This document shows, in pieces, positions 28,497-37,700 of a DNA stretch of 64,000 nucleotides. The DNA is from Salinimicrobium catena (GTDB lineage: Bacteria > Bacteroidota > Bacteroidia > Flavobacteriales > Flavobacteriaceae). The DNA lies in contig NZ_FNGG01000001.1 in assembly GCF_900102915.1 (NCBI RefSeq), forward strand, positions 944,507 through 1,008,506, written 5' to 3'. The notes under the pieces are model-generated. The model made no database searches. It was not told the DNA's origin and saw only the letters and a program-made list of their open reading frames with translations. A program made the position numbers and the translations under genes. Position 1 is the first letter of the stretch; the number at the start of each line of letters is the position of its first letter.

Positions 28497-28505
28497 AAGT
28501 TACTC

Positions 28506-29534
28506 CTACTTTATCAAGATGCTCTTGTAGCGGTGAAGGGTCTTAAGGCAAATACCGGTACCGCGTACTACTGCCCTTAAAGGATCTTCTGCAATGTACA
28601 CTGGAAGATCTGTCTTTTGAGATAATCTTTTATCAAGGCCCCTTAACATTGAGCCACCCCCTGCGAGGTAAATTCCGGTATTGTAGATATCGGCAGCAAG
28701 TTCAGGCGGAGTTTGAGAAAGCGTTTCCATCACAGCATCCTCGATCCTCAAAATAGATTTGTCAAGAGCTTTCGCGATCTCTCTAAAGGAGATGTTCACC
28801 TGTTTCGGTTTTCCGGTTAACAAGTCACGTCCCTGAACGTTCATTTCGTCTGGCGGAACTTCAAGGTCTTCGGTCGCGGCTCCAATCTGGATCTTTATTT
28901 TTTCCGCAGTACGCTCACCCACATAAAGGTTGTGCTGGGTGCGCATATAATAAACGATGTCATTGGTGAAAACATCACCCGCGATCTTTACAGATTTGTC
29001 ACACACGATACCGCCAAGGGCGATCACAGCGATCTCTGTAGTACCACCCCCTATATCCACGATCATGTTACCTTTTGGCTGCATGATGTCTACTCCAATA
29101 CCAATGGCTGCGGCCATGGGTTCGTGAATTAGATAAACTTCTTTACCATTTACCCTTTCGGCACTTTCTTTAACCGCGCGCATCTCAACTTCCGTAATTC
29201 CCGAAGGGATACAGATCACCATTCTTAGAGCCGGCGTGAACATTTTCTTCTTTAACGCGGGAATTTCCTTGATGAACATGGTAAGCATCTTTTCAGACGC
29301 GTCAAAGTCAGCGATCACCCCGTCCTTAAGTGGGCGAATGGTCTTGATGTTTTCATGGGTCTTTCCCTGCATCATCGCAGCTTCTTTACCCACTGCAATA
29401 ATCTTTCCTGTTGTTCTATGACGGGCCACGATAGATGGGCTGTCAACCACTACTTTGTCGTTATGAATGATAAGGGTGTTTGCAGTCCCAAGGTCAATGG
29501 CTATTTCTTCAGTGAGAAAATCAAAAAATCCCAT
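28506..29534 (-). CDS. mreB: Rod-shape determining actin homologue MreB
   Basis: MreB forms membrane-associated filaments that direct elongasome movement. The 342-residue protein shows the actin-fold nucleotide motifs: IDLGTANTLI (phosphate 1, residues 13-22), VDIGGGTTEIAV (phosphate 2) and GIYLAGGGSMLRG (adenosine). It is the first gene of the five-gene shape operon. Confidence 0.97.
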   Translation of the reverse strand: MGFFDFLTEEIAIDLGTANTLIIHNDKVVVDSPSIVARHRTTGKIIAVGKEAAMMQGKTHENIKTIRPLKDGVIADFDASEKMLTMFIKEIPALKKKMFTPALRMVICIPSGITEVEMRAVKESAERVNGKEVYLIHEPMAAAIGIGVDIMQPKGNMIVDIGGGTTEIAVIALGGIVCDKSVKIAGDVFTNDIVYYMRTQHNLYVGERTAEKIKIQIGAATEDLEVPPDEMNVQGRDLLTGKPKQVNISFREIAKALDKSILRIEDAVMETLSQTPPELAADIYNTGIYLAGGGSMLRGLDKRLSQKTDLPVYIAEDPLRAVVRGTGICLKTLHRYKSILIK

Positions 29535-29576
29535 GTTAAGTCTTATTAAATTTGAGGTTTGGTAAATGTAATAAAA

Positions 29577-31103
29577 TTAATGTTTAAAATGCCTCGTGCC
29601 TGTCATCACCATAGAAAGGTTATTTTCATTGCAATAGTCAATGCTTAACTGATCTTTTATCGAACCTCCAGGCTGGATCACCGAAGTAATACCGGCATGA
29701 TCTGCGATCTCCACACAATCTGGGAACGGGAAGAAAGCATCACTTGCCATAACGGCGCCTTTAAGGTTAAATTCGAAAGAATTTGCCTTATCTATACTTT
29801 GTCGCAGAGCATCTACTCTTGAAGTCTGCCCTGTACCGCTTGCAAGTAACTGATTGTTTTTTACCAGAACGATGGTGTTTGATTTGGTATGCTTGCAGAT
29901 CTTGGAAGCAAACAATAGGTCCCTTAACTCGTTCTCGTCGGGTTTATTGTTGGTCACAAAAGTTAAATCTTCTTTTGTGTCCGTTTTTAGGTCTTTATCC
30001 TGAACAAGCACGCCGTTTAGACAGGTGCGTACCTGTTTCTTCGGAAGTTCTGTTTCCTTCTGAACAAGCATCACCCTGTTCTTCTTTCCTTTTAAAATTT
30101 CAAGAGCTTCTTCGGAATATGAGGGCGCGATCACCACTTCACAGAATAATTTGTGGATCTGTTCTGCTGTGGCTTTGTCAATTTCGGTATTGCTGATCAA
30201 AATTCCGCCGAAAGCCGAAACCGGATCACCCGCCAAAGCATCTTTATAGGCCTCAAGAATGCTGTCTCTTTGGGCCAGGCCGCAGGCGTTGTTATGCTTT
30301 AAAATGGCAAAAGTAGGCGCTTCATTTTTGAACTCGCTCATCAGGTTCACCGCTGCATCTACATCTAAAAGGTTATTATAAGAAAGTTCCTTGCCGTGCA
30401 GCTTTTCGAACATACTGTCAAAATCTCCGAAGAAATATCCTTTTTGATGAGGGTTCTCTCCGTATCTTAACTCTTTCCCGGTGGTATAGCTTTCTTTATA
30501 AACGGTTTCTTCTTCATTGAAATAATTGAAGATGGCTGTATCGTAATGAGAAGATACGTTAAAGGCTTTTGCCGCGAATCTTTTCCTGTCGGCCAAAGAA
30601 GTTGCGCCTTTTCCTTCGGAAATAATGTTTAAGAACTCACTGTAATCTTCCATAGAAGAAACGCACAGCACATCCTTGAAGTTCTTGGCTGCCGCCCTGA
30701 TGAGGGAAATTCCGCCGATATCTATTTTTTCAATGATTTCCTGGTCTGTAGCGCCAGAAGCAACTGTTTTTTCAAAAGGATACAGGTCCACGATCACGAT
30801 GTCGATCTGGGGAATCTGGTATTCCTTCAGCTCGGCTGCGTCCTGTTCATTATCACTTCGGTTAAGAATGCCTCCAAATACTTTTGGGTGAAGCGTCTTT
30901 ACCCGGCCTCCAAGAATGGAAGGGTAGGAGGTAATGTCTTCAACAGGTACTACATTAATTCCCAGGTCGGTGATGAATTTTTCAGTCCCGCCGGTGGAGT
31001 AGATGGTAATTCCTAGCTCATCCATTTTTTTAACAATGGGTTCCAGCCCCTCTTTGTTAAAAACTGAAATTAATGCGGATTTCGCCGATTTTAAGTTGCT
31101 CAT
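29577..31103 (-). CDS. purH: Bifunctional AICAR transformylase / IMP cyclohydrolase
   Basis: PurH carries out the last two steps of IMP synthesis. The 508-residue protein has the N-terminal MGS-like cyclohydrolase domain (about 1-190, with STGGTEKFITD) and the C-terminal transformylase domain (with LRYGENPHQKGYFFGD and the KHNNACG segment), ending in the conserved TGTRHFKH. An exact TACTTTTG -7 box lies about 23 bases upstream at 31126-31133 on the minus strand, giving it its own promoter. Confidence 0.96.
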   Translation of the reverse strand: MSNLKSAKSALISVFNKEGLEPIVKKMDELGITIYSTGGTEKFITDLGINVVPVEDITSYPSILGGRVKTLHPKVFGGILNRSDNEQDAAELKEYQIPQIDIVIVDLYPFEKTVASGATDQEIIEKIDIGGISLIRAAAKNFKDVLCVSSMEDYSEFLNIISEGKGATSLADRKRFAAKAFNVSSHYDTAIFNYFNEEETVYKESYTTGKELRYGENPHQKGYFFGDFDSMFEKLHGKELSYNNLLDVDAAVNLMSEFKNEAPTFAILKHNNACGLAQRDSILEAYKDALAGDPVSAFGGILISNTEIDKATAEQIHKLFCEVVIAPSYSEEALEILKGKKNRVMLVQKETELPKKQVRTCLNGVLVQDKDLKTDTKEDLTFVTNNKPDENELRDLLFASKICKHTKSNTIVLVKNNQLLASGTGQTSRVDALRQSIDKANSFEFNLKGAVMASDAFFPFPDCVEIADHAGITSVIQPGGSIKDQLSIDYCNENNLSMVMTGTRHFKH

Positions 31104-31125
31104 TGTGTTGGTTTTGGTAAAGTTG

Positions 31126-31133
31126 CAAAAGTA
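31126..31133 (-). promoter_or_regulatory. -7 box of purH
   Basis: The minus strand reads TACTTTTG, an exact TAnnTTTG match 23 bases before the ATG. No TTG lies at the usual upstream distance. Confidence 0.5.
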
Positions 31134-31238
31134 ACTATTTCAGTATAAAATATAAATCCTGAAGCCTTTATTTCTCATAAAATTTGTAACGAAACCTGAA
31201 GCTGCACGTCATATAGGTTGAATGCCGATCTTAGCGCT

Positions 31239-32492
31239 ATGTTGATCTACCTGAGAGTCCTTAAAGAGAGCTTTAATTTTGCAATTAACGCTCTAAAAAA
31301 CAATAAATTACGCACCATGTTGTCACTTCTGGGAGTGACCATTGGGATTTTTTCTATCATCGCCGTGCTGGCAGCGGTAGATTCGCTTGAGAAAGAGATC
31401 AAAGGAAGCCTTAGTTCTCTTGATCAAAGCACCATGATCGTCACCCGTTTTTCATTCGGGCCTACAGAGGTGCCACAATGGAAAAGACAGCAATTTCCAG
31501 ATGTGACTTACGAGGAATATGAGGACATTAGCCGAAATCTTCCCGACCTGGAGGCAGCCTCCTTTGTGCTAAACGTTCCGAACGAACCCATAAAGTACCA
31601 GGAAAACACCGCGAACGATGTGGGAATAGCTGCAGTTTCATATGAATATTACGACATAGAAGCCCTACAGCTGGAAGAGGGCAGATTCTTTAATCAGGCC
31701 GAATCGGTAAGAGGGGCGCCTGTGATCATTTTAGGGCATGATGTGGCGGAAAGCTTATTTCCTGGGGGGGATCCTATGGGTAAAAGAGTGCGCTTGTATG
31801 GCAGAAAATTCACCGTGATAGGCCTGCTTGAGAAAATGGGCCAAGGCCTTTTTGGAGGTGGTCATGATTCAAATGTGTTCGTGCCTGTAAATGCGGTGCG
31901 GCGTATCTACGGAAGCAATAGCCGCGGTACTTTTCCGCAGATCGTGATAAAACCTGAAGATGGGGTTGATAATGCCGAATTTGTCGCACTGCTGGAGCAG
32001 CAGATAAGGAACAATCGCGGACTTAGACGGGAAGAGATCAATAACTTCTTCGTGAACCAGCTCAAAGGTTTTACAGATTTCATCGACAATATTACCGGCC
32101 AAATGAATTTCATTGGGCTCATCATCAGCGGATTTTCACTTTTAGTGGGAGGTTTTGGGATCGCCAACATTATGTTCGTGAGTGTGAAGGAACGAACGAA
32201 TCTTATTGGGATCCAGAAATCTCTGGGCGCCAAAAACCGGTTCATTTTATTTCAGTTTCTCTTTGAAGCAGTCATCTTAGCCGTCATCGGCGGGTTGATC
32301 GGATTATTTTTGGTGTGGGTGATCTCCTTGCTGGCCTCACAATTTACCGGGGATTTCGAATTCGTACTCTCGCCCTGGAACCTGTTCATTGGTACAGCTG
32401 TTTCTGCGGTGATCGGGCTTATTTCTGGAATTGTCCCTGCAATTTCGGCATCAAAGCTTGATCCCGTAGAGGCTATTAGGACGGGGATGTAA
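31239..32492 (+). CDS. MacB/FtsX-type ABC transporter permease
   Basis: The 417-residue protein has the MacB layout: an N-terminal helix (about 22-43), a large periplasmic MacB_PCD domain (about 45-245), and three C-terminal helices of the FtsX fold with the conserved ERTNLIGIQKSLGAKN cytoplasmic loop. It likely belongs to a mechanotransmission-type ABC complex; no ATPase gene lies beside it. The in-frame TTG at 31218 was rejected in favour of this ATG. Transcription is divergent from purH. Confidence 0.88.
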   Translation: MLIYLRVLKESFNFAINALKNNKLRTMLSLLGVTIGIFSIIAVLAAVDSLEKEIKGSLSSLDQSTMIVTRFSFGPTEVPQWKRQQFPDVTYEEYEDISRNLPDLEAASFVLNVPNEPIKYQENTANDVGIAAVSYEYYDIEALQLEEGRFFNQAESVRGAPVIILGHDVAESLFPGGDPMGKRVRLYGRKFTVIGLLEKMGQGLFGGGHDSNVFVPVNAVRRIYGSNSRGTFPQIVIKPEDGVDNAEFVALLEQQIRNNRGLRREEINNFFVNQLKGFTDFIDNITGQMNFIGLIISGFSLLVGGFGIANIMFVSVKERTNLIGIQKSLGAKNRFILFQFLFEAVILAVIGGLIGLFLVWVISLLASQFTGDFEFVLSPWNLFIGTAVSAVIGLISGIVPAISASKLDPVEAIRTGM

Positions 32493-32511
32493 GACCCTCT
32501 GTCTTGCGGAC

Positions 32512-32540
32512 TTCTCCCTTGAGAAGTGGGAGAATTTTTG
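32512..32540 (+). terminator. Terminator after the MacB-like permease
   Basis: TTCTCCC (32512-32518) pairs with GGGAGAA (32528-32534) and is followed by TTTTT. Confidence 0.65.
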
Positions 32541-32556
32541 GTTTTGTATTTAGATT

Positions 32557-32591
32557 AAGAGGTTCCAAAAAAATCATTTTTGAAACCTCTT
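32557..32591. terminator. Strong hairpin between convergent genes
   Basis: A 15-bp stem with one mismatch, AAGAGGTTCCAAAAA against TTTTTGAAACCTCTT, closes a 5-base loop. It lies between the convergent permease and GAF-domain genes and may act in both directions. A further GC-rich repeat-like stretch (CTCCTCTTCTTTTAGAGAGG, near 32610-32630) lies between it and the GAF gene. Confidence 0.55.
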
Positions 32592-32641
32592 GTGATCTTT
32601 GTATTTAAAGCTCCTCTTCTTTTAGAGAGGCGGGGGTGAGG

Positions 32642-33097
32642 CTAAAGGATCTCCGCTACCTTTTCGTTCACGAATTCCAGGAACCTTTCATCTTCTTCGG
32701 TAAAAGGATCGGGGACATTAGAATCAATATCTATCTGCCCGATGTTTTCCCCGTTCTTGAAAAGCGGCACTACGATCTCAGCTTTAACATGAATGCTGCA
32801 GGCAATGTAATTGTCCTGTGCGCTGACATCGGGCACTACAAAGTTTTTGTTTGACACAGCCACCTGTCCGCAGATACCTTTTCCGAAGGGAATGATGGTA
32901 TGGTCTGTAGGCTCACCGGCGTATGGTCCCAGTTTCAATTCATTCTTATCGCCGTTCTTGAAATAAAATCCCACCCAGGTGTAGTAGGGGATCTCGGCTT
33001 TCAATAATTCGCAGATCTCCTTAAGGCGCAGATCTACCGGTGCTTCATGCTCCTGTACTATTTTTTCTACTTCTGTTCTTAGCTTGCTAAAAGGCAT
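32642..33097 (-). CDS. GAF-domain free methionine-R-sulfoxide reductase
   Basis: The 151-residue protein is a single GAF domain of the fRMsr type, which reduces free Met-R-sulfoxide in the cytosol. The family's cysteine context is present: GKGICGQVA and DNYIACSIHVKAEIVVP. Hydrophobic and Asp/Glu residues lining the small-molecule pocket follow (GQIDIDSN). A GTG at 33115 is in frame but lies inside the TACTTTTG -7 box (33115-33122), so I chose the ATG at 33097. It is divergent from xrtF. Confidence 0.85.
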   Translation of the reverse strand: MPFSKLRTEVEKIVQEHEAPVDLRLKEICELLKAEIPYYTWVGFYFKNGDKNELKLGPYAGEPTDHTIIPFGKGICGQVAVSNKNFVVPDVSAQDNYIACSIHVKAEIVVPLFKNGENIGQIDIDSNVPDPFTEEDERFLEFVNEKVAEIL

Positions 33098-33114
33098 ACC
33101 GTATAAGTTTTGCA

Positions 33115-33122
33115 CAAAAGTA
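33115..33122 (-). promoter_or_regulatory. -7 box of the methionine sulfoxide reductase gene
   Basis: The minus strand reads TACTTTTG, an exact TAnnTTTG match. It puts the start of transcription near 33108 and rules out the upstream GTG start codon. Confidence 0.55.
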
Positions 33123-33159
33123 TTTAAAAATTCTTCGAGGTCGTACCTGTTAATTTCAA

Positions 33160-33167
33160 TACTTTTG
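33160..33167 (+). promoter_or_regulatory. -7 box of the xrtF operon
   Basis: TACTTTTG matches TAnnTTTG exactly, 19 bases before the xrtF start. Together with the box at 33115-33122 it forms a compact divergent promoter pair. Confidence 0.55.
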
Positions 33168-33186
33168 AAAAAACCTTCAGGAGAAT

Positions 33187-33732
33187 TTGCTTCAACTGGT
33201 CCAGAAATATGCTTCGGTAATCCGCTTTATTTTCACCTTTTTGGGGACCTACCTGCTGTTGGCCTTTTTGTACAACCTGTACCTCAATAATTTTGATTCC
33301 GCATCCTATTACCCCGACTATCTAACCCATCTGGTCGCATTGCAAAGTGAAGCGGTGGTCTCGGCAATGGGCTATGAAGCACAAATAAGATCGGGCTTTC
33401 CCGAGTCGACCATGCACCTGATCGTGAACGGAAAATTCGTGGCCAGGATCATTGAAGGCTGTAATGCGGCGAGTATCATTATTCTCTTCATCTCTTTTAT
33501 GCTGGCTTTCTTCGGAAGTTTAAAGCCGACTCTTATCTATACTTTAGCGGGATCTGTACTCATTTATGTGACCAATATTTTTCGTATAGGCCTTATGGCT
33601 GTAGGCATTTATGAGTACCCGCAATACGCTCATTTTTTACACACGATAGCATTTCCGCTGGTCATTTACGGATCGGTATTCCTGCTATGGGTGGTCTGGA
33701 TCATTATTTACACTAAACAAATAAGAGCATGA
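33187..33732 (+). CDS. xrtF: Exosortase family protein XrtF
   Basis: Exosortases are integral-membrane cysteine transpeptidases thought to process PEP-CTERM-like tails. XrtF is the flavobacterial form. The 181-residue protein has about five helices and the exosortase triad: Cys92 in EGCNAAS, Arg in TNIFRIGLM and His in HTIAFPLVIYG. The start codon is TTG, preceded by an AGGAG motif; no ATG occurs before the conserved KYASVIRFIFTFLG segment. It overlaps its partner gene by 4 bases. No protein with an obvious sorting tail is visible in the window. Confidence 0.88.
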   Translation: MLQLVQKYASVIRFIFTFLGTYLLLAFLYNLYLNNFDSASYYPDYLTHLVALQSEAVVSAMGYEAQIRSGFPESTMHLIVNGKFVARIIEGCNAASIIILFISFMLAFFGSLKPTLIYTLAGSVLIYVTNIFRIGLMAVGIYEYPQYAHFLHTIAFPLVIYGSVFLLWVVWIIIYTKQIRA

Positions 33733-34166
33733 ACCCATATTTAAGGATGTTTCTTATCGGGTTGCTGGTCGCAGTGCTGGCATTGATCAGGATGTATGAG
33801 TATCAATATTTTTATGATCCGTTCATGTACTTTTTTGAGCGGGCTTTCCAGGAGCAACAGGAATATCATTTTACTAACCTTATGTTCTTCAATGTTTTCC
33901 TCAGGTTTTTGCTGAACACGGTGGTTTCCCTCACCATTCTTTATGTGGCTTTTAAAAACTGGAGCATTATCAAATTCGCAGGAGTTATCTATGCACTCTT
34001 TTTTATTGTTCTCTTTCCTCTTTTTGTCTGGTTAATGCAGAACGTGACACCAGATGATTATCTAGCAGCTTTTTACGTGAGGAGATTTCTGGCCCATCCG
34101 GTTTTAATCCTTATTCTGTTGCCGGCATTCTATTATTACCGGCTCAAGTCTGTACCGGAGAACTAA
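33729..34166 (+). CDS. XrtF-associated membrane protein
   Basis: The 145-residue protein has four predicted helices (about 5-21, 53-73, 85-105 and 117-137) and matches the family regularly found directly downstream of xrtF in flavobacteria (exosortase F system-associated protein). It overlaps xrtF by 4 bases. Its molecular role is not established; presumably it assists XrtF or its substrate. Confidence 0.82.
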   Translation: MNPYLRMFLIGLLVAVLALIRMYEYQYFYDPFMYFFERAFQEQQEYHFTNLMFFNVFLRFLLNTVVSLTILYVAFKNWSIIKFAGVIYALFFIVLFPLFVWLMQNVTPDDYLAAFYVRRFLAHPVLILILLPAFYYYRLKSVPEN

Positions 34167-34192
34167 AATGTTCGGGATATTTATTTTTTCAG

Positions 34193-34200
34193 TACTTTTG
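34193..34200 (+). promoter_or_regulatory. -7 box before the HYC_CC_PP-like gene
   Basis: TACTTTTG matches TAnnTTTG exactly and ends only 8 bases before the ATG at 34209, so the mRNA would be almost leaderless. It separates the metal island from the xrtF operon. Confidence 0.5.
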
Positions 34201-34208
34201 TCATTGGA

Positions 34209-34610
34209 ATGAAAAAGATTTTGCAAAAATCGGGTTCTTTGGTTCTGGCACTTTTGGTGCTGTTCTCTACCATGTCCTTTACCGTGGATAAGCATTTCTG
34301 CGGAACGTACCTGGTGGATCAGGCTATTTTTTCTGAAGCCCAGGACTGCGGAATGGAACATCCTTCTGAAGGTGAAATGACCACAGAAGATGGTTGCAGT
34401 GATCAAAAAATTTCTGTAGAAGGCCAGGATGATCTGAAGATCTCATTTAATGATCTTGAACTTCCGCAACAGGTATTTCTTTCCACTTTTACTTATTCCT
34501 ATGTAGGACTGTTTCAAGAACTGCCACAGCAGTTAATTCCTTTTTCAGACTACTCTCCGCCTTTGCTCGTCAGGGACATCCAGGTCCTTAACGAGACTTT
34601 CCTTATTTGA
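34209..34610 (+). CDS. Small secreted HYC_CC_PP-like protein
   Basis: The 133-residue protein has a signal peptide (about 1-25) and scattered cysteines (HFC at 29-31, Cys47, and GCSD near 62), with a Pro-Pro near the C-terminus (YSPPLL). This pattern fits the small Bacteroidota family named for His-Tyr-Cys, Cys-Cys and Pro-Pro signatures, here with Phe for Tyr and a single Cys for the pair. The family has no proven function. Position directly before the CusA-like pump and the Cys/His/Met content suggest a periplasmic metal-related role. Confidence 0.6.
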   Translation: MKKILQKSGSLVLALLVLFSTMSFTVDKHFCGTYLVDQAIFSEAQDCGMEHPSEGEMTTEDGCSDQKISVEGQDDLKISFNDLELPQQVFLSTFTYSYVGLFQELPQQLIPFSDYSPPLLVRDIQVLNETFLI

Positions 34611-34703
34611 TCTTTAAGTATTTAGATGGTTATGACCTGCCCTAAAACGGGTGTGGGTCACGGGTTGTATTTAACCTTTTTCTAATTACTTAAACATCAA
34701 ACA

Positions 34704-37700
34704 ATGCTGAATAAAGGCATCAAATTTTTAATTGAAAATAAGCTGGTAGCTGCCATTCTTCTCCTGTTGTTCGTGGGTTGGGGTATAGTCACAGCGCCCT
34801 TTAACTGGGAAACTGGTGTCCTGCCTACAGACCCTGTAGCGGTTGACGCCATCCCCGATATTGGTGAGAACCAGCAGATCGTTTTTACCAAGTGGCCGGG
34901 AAGGTCTCCTCAGGATATCGAGGACCAGATCACTTACCCGCTCACCACCTCATTACTTGGTATTCCAGGGGTGAAGACCATTCGGAGTTCCTCGATGTTC
35001 GGATTCTCGAGCATCTATATCATTTTTGAAGAAGACATTGAATTTTACTGGAGCCGTAGCCGGATTCTCGAAAAGCTGAATTCCCTACCCAGCAATTTGT
35101 TGCCCGAAGGGGTGAATCCGGCTCTTGGCCCAGATGCCACAGGACTTGGACAGATCTTCTGGTATACCCTTGAAGGCCGTGATAAGGACGGGAATGTTAC
35201 CGGCGGCTGGGACCTTCACGAACTGCGGAGCATCCAGGATTATTATGTGAAATACGCCCTTTCGGGAGCCAGCGGGGTTTCTGAAGTAGCTTCCATAGGT
35301 GGATTCGTCCAGGAATACCAGATAGATGTAAATCCTGAATTGATGCGCCAGTACAACGTGGGGCTGAAGCAGGTCGTCATGGCGGTGAAAGAGAGCAACC
35401 GCGACATTGGTGCGCAAACACTGGAGATCAATCAGGCGGAATATCTTGTTCGCGGAATGGGATATGTGAAGTCCATTGAAGATATAGAGAATGCTGTAGT
35501 CACTTCAGAAGATTACACTTCAATTCGCATTAAAGATATTGCAAGAGTCTCTTTAGGGCCTGCCCAAAGGCGGGGAGTTTTGGACAAGGAGGGCGCTGAA
35601 GTAGTGGGTGGAGTAGTAGTTGCGCGCTATGGCGCGAATCCGCTTGAAGTGATCAATAACGTGAAAGAACAGATCGCCGAAATAAGCGGCGGACTTCCTT
35701 CTAAAGAACTGAGTGACGGAACGGTTTCTCAGGTCACCATTGTTCCTTTTTACGACAGGACAGAATTGATCCAGGAAACCCTTGGAACTTTGAATGAGGC
35801 CCTAAGCCTGGAGATACTTATTACCATTTTAGTGATCATCGTGATGGTCTACAACCTCAGGGCCTCGGTGCTGATTTCCAGTTTGCTTCCGGTGGCCGTG
35901 CTCATGGTGTTCATCTCTATGAAACTGTTCGGAGTTCCTGCCAATATTGTCGCACTTTCGGGTATTGCCATTGCGATCGGGACCATGGTAGATGTTGGGG
36001 TGATACTTTCGGAAAATATTTTGCGACACCTGGATGAACATGGGGTAGACGGCGATGGCAAAAAACTACCTATAAACACGGTTGTGTACAATGCCACTTC
36101 CGAAGTATCGGGAGCGATCCTCACGGCGGTACTTACCACGATCATTAGTTTTATTCCGGTTTTCACCATGATAGGTGCCGAAGGAAAACTTTTCAGGCCG
36201 CTGGCGTTTACCAAGACCATGGCTCTTACGGCTTCGCTGATCGTTGCCCTGTTCATAATACCACCTTTTGCAGCCATTTTCTTCAAAAAGAGAACTTCGA
36301 GGACAACTGTAGGATTTGGAGCTAACATTCTCCTGATCATTGCCGGACTTGTGGCGATGGTTATGGGTTATTTTATCGGGATTGTGGTCGTTGCCTACGG
36401 GGTCACAGGCTTGTTCCTTCTTAAAAAGAGGATCACTCCTAAAAAGGCAAATTTGATCAATGTGATCATTTCGGCCTTTGCAATTGTTTACCTGCTGGCA
36501 GAATACTGGAGACCTCTGGGATTTGACCGAAGCGTGTTCATGAACTTCCTTTTTGTCGGTTTAATTGCTTTTGGATTATTAGGGATCTTTACGGTTTTCC
36601 GAAGATATTATACCCGCATCCTTACCTGGGCCCTGAACAATAAGATCCTTTTCCTTTCGGGTCCAACAGTTCTTGTAATTGTAGGGTTTTTGATCATGAG
36701 GAATACAGGGAAGGAATTCATGCCTTCGCTAAATGAAGGTTCCTTCCTGCTGATGCCTACCTCCCTGCCTCATGCGGGGGTGGAGGAGAATACCAGGGTG
36801 TTACAACAACTGGATATGGCTGTTGCCGGTATACCGGAGATCGAGACCGTGGTTGGAAAGGCCGGACGTACCGAATCTGCACTTGACCCTGCACCGCTTT
36901 CCATGTATGAGAATGTCATTCAGTATAAATCTGAGTATATGCGGAATGAGGAGGGTGAGCCACAGCGTTACCGGGTCAATGAAGATGGTTTGTTCATTCT
37001 GAAGAGTGGAAAACTTGTCCTAAACCCGAATACTGATGTGGACGAAGATGCCAACCTGGAAGAAGGCAGCGTGAAAGATCCGCTGAAGGTAAGACGTGAG
37101 CAATTGATCCCTGATGAAGACGGGGAATACTTCAGAAACTGGCGACCAGAGATCCAGTCACCAGATGATATCTGGAATGAGATCGTGAAGGCTACCAAGT
37201 TACCCGGAGTGACTTCGGCGCCAAAACTTCAGCCTATCGAGACCCGCCTGGTCATGCTCCAAACCGGTATGCGGGCGCCTATGGGGATCAAAGTAAAAGG
37301 ACCTGATCTAAAGACCATTGAAGCTTTCGGATTAAAACTGGAAGACATTCTGAAGGAAGCCGAAGGCGTGAAAGATGAAGCGGTTTTCGCCGACAGGATA
37401 GTGGGGAAACCTTACCTCCTCATCGATATTAAACGCGACAGACTGGCCCGGTATGGGATAGCTATTGAAGATGTGCAACAGGTGCTGGAAGTCGCGGTGG
37501 GCGGAATGGTGATCTCCCAGACCGTTGAAGGCCGTGAACGCTACGGGATGAGGGTGAGATACCCAAGAGAGCTCAGGGCCAATCCTGAAGATATTAAAGA
37601 CATTTACGTTCCTGTTGAAGGAGGTACTCCTGTTCCGCTGGGAGAACTTGTTGAGGTGAAATATGAACAGGGCCCGCAGGTGATCAAAAGTGAGGATACT

